NCBI RefSeq assembly: GCF_026626635.1
Contig: NZ_JAPNKA010000001.1
Coordinates: 8,680,001-8,744,000 of the forward strand
Direction of reading: 5' to 3'
DNA: 64,000 nucleotides
Source of the DNA: Archangium lansingense
GTDB lineage: Bacteria; Myxococcota; Myxococcia; Myxococcales; Myxococcaceae
Positions within the stretch are counted from its first letter, which is position 1. Each line of letters opens with the position of its first letter. The notes beneath the pieces were generated by a model. The model worked only from the letters and a program-made list of their open reading frames with translations. It was not told the DNA's origin and searched no databases. Of this stretch, positions 58,024 to 64,000 are shown in pieces. The translations under genes and the position numbers were made by a program.

Positions 58024-60696
58024 TCACCCCGTGTTGCGCATGCCCGCGGCGATACCGGCCAGCGTGAGCAGAAGAGGACGATCGACGTTGGCCGCCCCTG
58101 CCCTCTTGCGCCGCATCAACTCCACCTGGAGGAAGGACATGGGGTCCACGTAGGGGTTGCGCAGGGAGATGCTCTCGCGCAGTTGGCGATTGCTCTCCAG
58201 GATGCGCGACTCGCCCGTCACGCGCTTCACCCAGCGGCGGGTGCGCGAGTACTCGGCACGGATGCGCTCCCACAGCGGGCGAGTGGAGTCAGGCGCCAGC
58301 GCCGCATAGCGCGACGCGATGGCCATGTCCGACTTGGCGAGCACCATGGCCACGTTGTCGATGACGGTGTGGAAGAAGGGCCACTGGCGGTACATGCGCT
58401 TGAGCTGCGCGAGGCCCTCGGGCCGCGAGCCGTACTCCTCCAGTGCCGAGCCCACGCCGTACCACCCCGGCAGGATGGCGCGGTTCTGCGTCCAGGCGAA
58501 GACCCAGGGGATGGCGCGCAGGGACTCCAGCCCTCCCGCGGAACGCTTGCTGGGCCGCGAGCCGATGGGCAGCGCGGCGATCTCCTCGATGGGCGTGGCA
58601 GCCTGGAAGAACGGGACGAAGTTCGGATCCTCCCAGACGAGCGCCCGGTAGGCGCGGCGGCCCAACTCCGCCAGCTCGTCGAAGGCGGCGCGGAACGGGG
58701 CCTCCTCCTCGGGCGCCACGCGCGGCTGCGCATCCAGGGAGTGCAGCAGCACTCCGCCGAGCACCAGCTCCAGGGTGCGCCGGGCCAGCTCGGGCCGGGC
58801 GTACTTCTGATCCAGGGCCTCGCCCTGCTCGGTGGACTTGTACGTGCCCCCGACACTCCCCGGCGGCAGCGCGAGGATGGCTTCGTGCGCGGGACCGCCA
58901 CCCCGGGCCACCGTCTCGCCGCGGCCGTGGAAGAGCCGGAGCTGCACGCCCGCCTCACGCGCCACCTGGGTGAGCGCGGACTGGGCCCGGTAGAGCGCCG
59001 CGCTGGCGGCCAGCAGCCCCACCTCCTTCCCCGAGTCGCTGTACCCCACCATCACCTCCTGCACGCCCCGGGCCTTCAGGTGCTGGCGGTACTCGGGGTG
59101 GGCGAACAGCTCGCGCAGGATGCGAGGACCATCATCGAGCGCTCCGAGCTGCTCGAAGAGCGGGACCACGTCCACGGTGGCGCAGCCCCGGGCCTCGTCC
59201 CAGAGACCGGACTGGCGCGCGCACGTGAAGGCCGCGAGGACGTCCTCGGCGCTGGAGGCCATGGAGAGGATGAGCGTGCGGCAGCACCCCTCGCCCGACT
59301 CGGCCTGGGCCTCGCGCACCCGCTGCAGCACGGCCAGCAGCCGGGAGCCCCCCCCGGCCGGCGCGGGTCCACCTCCGAACGACAGCGCGGCGCTCCGGGC
59401 GTCCTCGGCGGGCGCGCGCACCTCCAGCTCGGCCAGGTGGAAGCCCATGGCCCGCACCCGGGCGATGAGGCGGCGCACCTGCCGCAGCCCTCCGTGCCGG
59501 GACTTCGCATCCACGAGCGAGCGCTCGATCAGCTCCAGATCCCTCAGCATCTCGACGGGCGAGCGATAGGCCGCGGGAGCAAGGGGCTCGGTACGGCCGG
59601 CGCGGCGGCCCTCGACGTACACCAGCGCGGCCTGGATGCGGGCCTCCATGAAGCGCAGCTTGCGGCGCCAGGACTCGCCCTCGGTGCGCGAGCCATAGCG
59701 GGCCATCACCTCCGGCAGGTCCGCGGCGTCCTGGTCGAGCGAGGCCCTCAGCTCCTTCGAGATATAGGCATGCCGCTCGGACTGGGTGAGCACCCAACCA
59801 AGCCGGTACACCTCGGCCAGCAGGGCCCGGAGGCCTCGGGCCCGGTGGGCGCGCAGCGTGTCCGCGAGCACCTCCGGCGTCACCAGCGGATTGCCATCCA
59901 TGTCCCCGCCCACCCAGGAGTGCAGGCGCACCGGGGTGGCGAGCACGCCCAGCGGCTCACCGTAGGCACGCTCGAAGGACCAGTCGAGCGTCTCCGGCAT
60001 GAGCTCGAGCTGCTCTCCGAGCACCTCCTCCACGTACCAGAGGGCGTTCTTCACCTCATCGCCCACGGTGGGCCGCTCGCGGCGCAGCTCGTCCGTCTGC
60101 CAGAGGGCGGTGATCTCCTCGCGCATGGACGTGAGGATGTCGGCCTTCTCGCGGGGGGTCAGGTGGCCGCGGTCGCGCTCCTCGAGCAGCCGGGCCAGCC
60201 GGTAGATCTTCTGCAGCAGCGTGCGGCGGGAGGCCTGGGTGGGGTGCGCGGTAAGGGTGAGCGTCACCCGCATGGAGAGGAGCAGCTCCCGCACCCGCGA
60301 GGCGGGGATGCCGGCCTGCCTGAGCGACTGCATCACCGCATCGAGCGAGCCGCGCTGGGGAGGCCCCTGCATGCCACCGCTGGCATGCTCGCGGGTGCGG
60401 CGGATGCGGTGGTGCTGCTCGGCGAGGTTGGCGAGACGGAAGTACGTGGAGAAGGCGCGCAGCACGGGCTCGGCCCGTTCCAGGGGCATCTCACGCAGCA
60501 GCGCGGCCAGCTCCGAGGCAGCCGCCCGGCGCTCGGGCTTCGGTCCGCGCCGCCGCTGGATGGAGAGGCGCCGGACGCGCTCCTCCAGATCGAAGAGGGC
60601 CTGTCCCTCCTGCTCGATGAGGACTTCTCCGAGGAACCGGCCCAGGAGCCGGACGTCCCGGCGCAGCTGCGGATCGACATGACGGATGGGAGGCAT
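58024..60696 (-). CDS. ppc: phosphoenolpyruvate carboxylase
   Basis: An 890-residue PEP carboxylase that forms oxaloacetate from PEP and bicarbonate and refills the citric acid cycle. Catalytic signatures are present: VTLTLTAHPTQASRR (catalytic His), SWVGGDMDGNPLVTPEVL, EVMVGYSDSGKEVG, QLRLFHGRGETVARGGGPAH and the C-terminal GMRNTG. Length is standard. The start at 60696 (MPPIRHVDPQLRRD) is used because the extra 21 codons before it are not family-like. It ends 28 bp from the convergent kinase gene. Allosteric residues cannot be judged from sequence alone. Confidence 0.95.
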   Translation of the reverse strand: MPPIRHVDPQLRRDVRLLGRFLGEVLIEQEGQALFDLEERVRRLSIQRRRGPKPERRAAASELAALLREMPLERAEPVLRAFSTYFRLANLAEQHHRIRRTREHASGGMQGPPQRGSLDAVMQSLRQAGIPASRVRELLLSMRVTLTLTAHPTQASRRTLLQKIYRLARLLEERDRGHLTPREKADILTSMREEITALWQTDELRRERPTVGDEVKNALWYVEEVLGEQLELMPETLDWSFERAYGEPLGVLATPVRLHSWVGGDMDGNPLVTPEVLADTLRAHRARGLRALLAEVYRLGWVLTQSERHAYISKELRASLDQDAADLPEVMARYGSRTEGESWRRKLRFMEARIQAALVYVEGRRAGRTEPLAPAAYRSPVEMLRDLELIERSLVDAKSRHGGLRQVRRLIARVRAMGFHLAELEVRAPAEDARSAALSFGGGPAPAGGGSRLLAVLQRVREAQAESGEGCCRTLILSMASSAEDVLAAFTCARQSGLWDEARGCATVDVVPLFEQLGALDDGPRILRELFAHPEYRQHLKARGVQEVMVGYSDSGKEVGLLAASAALYRAQSALTQVAREAGVQLRLFHGRGETVARGGGPAHEAILALPPGSVGGTYKSTEQGEALDQKYARPELARRTLELVLGGVLLHSLDAQPRVAPEEEAPFRAAFDELAELGRRAYRALVWEDPNFVPFFQAATPIEEIAALPIGSRPSKRSAGGLESLRAIPWVFAWTQNRAILPGWYGVGSALEEYGSRPEGLAQLKRMYRQWPFFHTVIDNVAMVLAKSDMAIASRYAALAPDSTRPLWERIRAEYSRTRRWVKRVTGESRILESNRQLRESISLRNPYVDPMSFLQVELMRRKRAGAANVDRPLLLTLAGIAAGMRNTG

Positions 60697-60793
60697 ACGG
60701 AAGATGAACGTAATGCCGCTCCCACATGCCGATCCACTCCGGCAGTGGGAGTCCTCCACCGCCGTCCATATTGAGACAGGGCGCTACGGAGAC

Positions 60794-63352
60794 TCAGGTC
60801 CCGATGCGGCGCAGGGTGAGCAGCGGACCGTCATCCACCTTGCGTCCGGTGAGGTCGATCACACAGTCGAGCATCCAGTCGCCATGGCCCTCGGGGTCGA
60901 GGATCCGCTGCTGGGCCTCCCACTGGCGCGGGCCCGCCTCCTTGAGGAAGGTGTTGGCCGGCCGGCGCGCCTGCGGCGTGAGCACCACGCTCTTGTTCTC
61001 CTCGAAGTAGGGCGTCATCGCCTCCCCGAGCTTCGCCGCCGTCCACTGCTCCCCGCCCTCGTCCTGCCGCAGCAGCGCCAGCGCGTCCGGGTAGCGCCTG
61101 TAGGCGAGCGCCCGCAGCAGCCGGTGCAGCTCGTTGCGCACGTGCGCCGCGAAGGCCCGGGGATCGTCCGTGAGGTCCTGCGGCTTGCGGTCCGGAGCCT
61201 CGGCCCGGCGGATGACCACCTCGCCCGGGTTCTTCATCCGCTCCCACTCCTCCAGGAGGCTCTGGTCCACGTAGCGGATCATCGCGCGCAGCCACTCGAT
61301 GATCTCGTTGACCTCCTGGTTGCGGTAGCGCTCGGGCACCGTCTGGGTGAGCGCCTTGTAGACGTCACCCAGGTAGCGCAGCAGCACGCCCTCGCTGCGC
61401 TGCAGGCCGTACTCGCGCACGTAGTCGTGGAAGGACAGGTAGCGCTCGTACATGTCGCGGACGATGGACTTGGGCCGGATGTTCTCCGCGCCCACCCACG
61501 GGTGCTTCTCCGCGAAGGCATTGAAGGTGGTGTAGATGAAGTCCCGGTTGGGCTTGGGCCACTCGAGCTTCTCCAGCTCCTCCATCCGCTGGTCGTACTC
61601 CATGCCCTGGGCCTTCAGCTCGTTGATCTTGTTGCCCTTGAGCTCGTGCAGCTGGGCGTAGAGCACCACCTCCGGGTTCTCGCAGATGGACTCCACCAGC
61701 GTCACCACGTCCAGCGCGTACGTCTCCGCCTCGTGGTCCAGCTTGTTGAGCGTGTCCAGCAGGTAGAGCGACAGCGTCTGGTTGAGCGAGAAGTCCCGCT
61801 GCAGCCCCGGCGCCACCATCACCGTCGCCCCCGAGCCGTCCTGCCCCTTCTGCACGATCGCCAGGCCCGCGTTGCGCAGGGTCCGGAAGCACGCCGCGGC
61901 CTCCTTCAGGTTGCGGCGCTTGATGTACTCCGAGCCGTGCGAGCGGAAGATGAGCCGCACCAGCCGCTGGTATCCCTCGGCGCCGCCCACCATCTCGCTC
62001 TGCAGCAGGTTGAGCAGGAAGCCGTGCGTCACCTCGAAGCGCGACTCCAGCGCCTCGGGGATTCCCGTCTGTAGACGCTCGAAGGTGTTCTTGTCGTAGT
62101 TGACGAAGCCCTTCTGCGGCGGAGGCTTACGGGGCAGGCGCTTGCCACCCTTGGCCTCCTTCTGGGCGATCTTCACGTTCTCGATGACGTGCTCGGGGGC
62201 CTGCGCCACCACGCTGCCCTGCGTGTCGAAGCCCTTGCGGCCCGCGCGTCCGGCGATCTGCTGGAAGTCGCGCACGCTCAGCGTGGCCAGCTTGTCGCCG
62301 TTGAACTTGAAGAGCTGCGTGAAGAGCACCGTGCGGATGGGGATGTTCACCCCCACGCCCAGCGTGTCCGTGCCGCTGATGACCTTGAGCAGGCCCGTCT
62401 GCGCCAGCCGCTCCACCAGCAGCCGGTACTTGGGCAGCAGGCCCGCGTGGTGCATGCCGATGCCGTGGCGCAGGAAGCGCTGGAAGTCCTTGCCGTAGGG
62501 CGTATCGAAGGACGCCTCCAGCAGCGCCTGCCGGATGGCCTCCTTGTCCTCCTTGGCAGAGAAGTCCACGCTCATCAGGTTCTGCGCCTGCTCGGCCGCG
62601 GCCCGCTGCGAGAAGTTCACCAGGTAGATGGGCGCCTTGCCCTGCCGGATGAGCTCCTGGATGGTCTCGTGCAGCGGCATCTCGCGGTACTCGAAGTCCA
62701 GCGGCACCGGGCGCTGTGCGCTGCGCACGCTGGCCACTTCGCGGCCGGTGAACTCCTGCAGCCGCTCCTCGATGAGGTGCGTGTCGCCCAGCGTCGCCGA
62801 CATCATCAGGAACGTTGTGCGCGGCAGGGTGATGAGCGGAAGCTGCCAGGCGATGCCGCGCTCGCGGTCCGCGTAGTAGTGGAACTCGTCCATCACCACG
62901 TAGTCGGCGCTCAGCGTCGCGTCGCGCAGGGCCAGGTTGGCCAGAATCTCCGCCGTGCAGCAGAGGATGGGCGCCTCGCGGTTGATGGCCGCGTCGCCGG
63001 TGAGCAGGCCCACCTTCTCCGGACCAAAGGCCTCGCACAGCGCGAAGAACTTCTCGTTGACGAGCGCCTTGATGGGGCAGGTGTAGTAGGACACCTTACC
63101 CTCGGCCATGGCCTTGAAGTGCAGCGCCATGGCGACGAGCGACTTGCCCGAGCCGGTGGGCGTCTTGAGGAACAGGTGCTTGCCCCCCAGCAGCTCGAGG
63201 ATGGCCTCCTCCTGCGCCGGGTAGAGGGTCAGCCCGGTGGACTCAACCCAGCCGACGAAACGGCTGAGGATCTCATCGGAATCCAGGGGACCCTGCGAGC
63301 GGTCGGGCAGCAGCGCCGCCAGGGGCGCACGGGGGGTTTCGATCGTCACCAT
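60794..63352 (-). CDS. DEAD/DEAH-box helicase with DUF3516 C-terminal domain
   Basis: An 852-residue SF2 helicase. Walker A is FLKTPTGSGKSLVAMAL near residue 60; the DEAD-box-like motif II is VVMDEFHYYADRERG; motif III is MMSATLGDTHL; and the second RecA domain has ISGTDTLGVGVNIPIRTVLF and QQIAGRAGRKGFD (motif VI). This layout plus the long helical C-terminus (EWPKPNRDFIYTTFNAFAEK) matches Ski2-like DUF3516 helicases, whose role (RNA or DNA) is not well settled. It lies 97 bp upstream of ppc on the same strand but probably has its own promoter in the 343-bp gap before it. Confidence 0.92.
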   Translation of the reverse strand: MVTIETPRAPLAALLPDRSQGPLDSDEILSRFVGWVESTGLTLYPAQEEAILELLGGKHLFLKTPTGSGKSLVAMALHFKAMAEGKVSYYTCPIKALVNEKFFALCEAFGPEKVGLLTGDAAINREAPILCCTAEILANLALRDATLSADYVVMDEFHYYADRERGIAWQLPLITLPRTTFLMMSATLGDTHLIEERLQEFTGREVASVRSAQRPVPLDFEYREMPLHETIQELIRQGKAPIYLVNFSQRAAAEQAQNLMSVDFSAKEDKEAIRQALLEASFDTPYGKDFQRFLRHGIGMHHAGLLPKYRLLVERLAQTGLLKVISGTDTLGVGVNIPIRTVLFTQLFKFNGDKLATLSVRDFQQIAGRAGRKGFDTQGSVVAQAPEHVIENVKIAQKEAKGGKRLPRKPPPQKGFVNYDKNTFERLQTGIPEALESRFEVTHGFLLNLLQSEMVGGAEGYQRLVRLIFRSHGSEYIKRRNLKEAAACFRTLRNAGLAIVQKGQDGSGATVMVAPGLQRDFSLNQTLSLYLLDTLNKLDHEAETYALDVVTLVESICENPEVVLYAQLHELKGNKINELKAQGMEYDQRMEELEKLEWPKPNRDFIYTTFNAFAEKHPWVGAENIRPKSIVRDMYERYLSFHDYVREYGLQRSEGVLLRYLGDVYKALTQTVPERYRNQEVNEIIEWLRAMIRYVDQSLLEEWERMKNPGEVVIRRAEAPDRKPQDLTDDPRAFAAHVRNELHRLLRALAYRRYPDALALLRQDEGGEQWTAAKLGEAMTPYFEENKSVVLTPQARRPANTFLKEAGPRQWEAQQRILDPEGHGDWMLDCVIDLTGRKVDDGPLLTLRRIGT

Positions 63353-63695
63353 TGGTCAGAACTCTAGGCGTCACGTTGGACGGCCATCGGAGAAAAGTGC
63401 ACGGCCACGCACGGAGCCATCAGTGGAAAACGAAAGGAGGCCGCCCCTCATTTCGGCTCGGTCCTTAGGCGACGCTTCTTCATCCCGGACCCCCACAGCC
63501 AGGACCGGGATTCATCGCGTCCCCTCTCACTGGGCCTTACATGTACGTACCCGCCGTGCTGTAAACCAGGGGCGTACGGGATGTTCCAGTCTCGCGCCGA
63601 ACCCCTGGTTTTTGTTCACTTCACGTGCACAAGTGCACGCTCCCTGAACAGGCATGTAGCGAGGAGGGCCGACAACCGGATATACCAGCGTTCCT
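63353..63695. promoter_or_regulatory. 343-bp divergent intergenic region with leader hairpin and palindrome
   Basis: No gene is seen here. It serves the helicase (minus) and the DUF2378 gene (plus). On the plus strand, AAACCAGGGG (63563-63572) pairs with CCCCTGGTTT (63602-63611) and is followed directly by a T-run, so the leader of the DUF2378 gene contains a terminator-like hairpin with a 29-nt loop. GTGCAC-AA-GTGCAC (63625-63638) is a 6-2-6 palindrome and could be an operator. No known riboswitch was recognised. Confidence 0.5.
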
Positions 63696-64000
63696 ATGAC
63701 CGGCCACAAGCTCGTCTATGCAGGAACCGTCGAGGCGCTTTTCCTCAAGGCACTCGAGAACCGACTCACGCCCGCGTGCCGTCTGCGCCTGGCTGAGGCG
63801 GGGCTCGACCTGGAGCAGAAGCTAACTCCCACCTACACGCTTGAGCAGTGGAAGCACTTCCTCCGCATCGCGGCGGACCATATCTACGCGGGCATGCCTG
63901 CCGAGGCCGCGTACTACTCCCTCGGTGAGCGGTTCATCGATGGCTACTTCTCCACCCTCTTTGGGCGGGCGCTGCTGGGCATGGCTCGGCTGCTCGGTCC
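63696..64000 (+). CDS. TIGR02265/DUF2378 family myxobacterial paralog (N-terminal part)
   Basis: The first 101 residues, open to the right edge of the window. The start MTGHKLVYAGTVEALFLKAL, then LTPACRLRLAEAGLDLEQKL, TLEQWKHFLRIAADHIYAGM and AYYSLGERFIDGYFSTLFGR, follow the pattern of a protein family expanded almost only in myxobacteria (TIGR02265, DUF2378), with unknown function. The ATG lies well after the leader hairpin; GAGGAGGG is too far upstream (about 27 bases) to act as its ribosome site. Confidence 0.85.
   Translation, partial: MTGHKLVYAGTVEALFLKALENRLTPACRLRLAEAGLDLEQKLTPTYTLEQWKHFLRIAADHIYAGMPAEAAYYSLGERFIDGYFSTLFGRALLGMARLLG

Noticed and set aside
58024..63352. Long plus-strand frames of 390-950 codons opposite ppc and the helicase
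   Set aside because: They are antisense shadows typical of high-GC coding DNA, with no domain pattern and with strong genes on the other strand.
1..64000. CRISPR arrays, tRNA/rRNA genes, insertion sequences, integrases
   Set aside because: None seen: no regular short repeats with spacers, no cloverleaf or transposase/integrase motifs. Small tRNAs could still be missed by eye.

Overview
The window is about 70% GC, densely packed, and rich in myxobacterial hallmarks: a myxochelin-type catecholate siderophore operon, a SitA5-type lipoprotein toxin, a retron reverse transcriptase, many Ser/Thr kinases and histidine kinases, Cys-rich secreted lipoproteins and a TIGR02265/DUF2378 paralog. It is most likely chromosomal DNA of a Cystobacterineae myxobacterium (Archangium/Cystobacter/Stigmatella/Myxococcus relatives). 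No tRNA, rRNA, CRISPR array, transposase or integrase was recognised.

Layout. 1-2.5 kb: minus-strand genes for the 2,3-dihydroxybenzoate arm of myxochelin synthesis (DHB-AMP ligase, cut by the window edge; isochorismate synthase; DHB dehydrogenase), with two Fur-box-like palindromes. 2.6-4.7 kb: a SitA5-like lipoprotein toxin with a WHH nuclease tip and its SUKH immunity gene. The cassette sits at the 5' end of a Gfo/Idh/MocA oxidoreductase gene and is bracketed by a 44-bp direct repeat of that gene's first codons. 4.75-7 kb: two Gfo/Idh/MocA oxidoreductases. 7-16 kb (minus): a TerY-P-like triad (vWA, PP2C, kinase-HhH), a helical-repeat protein and a SWIM zinc-finger protein, followed directly by a complete retron: a 163-nt ncRNA with 15-bp a1/a2 repeats and a YADD reverse transcriptase.

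16-19 kb: a carboxypeptidase-regulatory-domain lipoprotein, a small orphan and a spermidine-synthase-fold protein. 19-46 kb: thirteen consecutive minus-strand genes, mostly with start/stop overlaps or short gaps. In transcription order they are a SpoIIE-type phosphatase, a TPR protein, a PhnD-like binding protein, a TonB-dependent receptor, an anti-sigma-type ATPase, a STAS/zinc-ribbon/Ser-Thr kinase, two glutamylation-domain-only LanB-like proteins flanking an unknown 502-residue protein, a DAO-type flavoenzyme, a 1504-residue M15/M23-like protein, an 825-residue N-acetylmuramidase, and a lipoprotein.

46-64 kb: mostly ordinary genes. They are a histidine kinase broken by a one-base frameshift, a divergent promoter region with two near-identical palindromes, a ClC-family transporter, Cys-rich proteins, a 2-oxoacid dehydrogenase E1 alpha/beta pair, a GNAT, a PilZ protein, a PhnD-like-sensor histidine kinase, PEP carboxylase, a DUF3516 helicase and the start of a DUF2378 gene.

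The strongest candidates for undescribed biology are the double LanB-like locus (possibly aminoacyl-tRNA-dependent peptide extension rather than lanthipeptide dehydration), the retron behind a TerY-P/SWIM operon, the peptidoglycan-hydrolase pair with a trailing lipoprotein, and the SitA cassette whose signal peptide appears to be built from a captured piece of an oxidoreductase gene.
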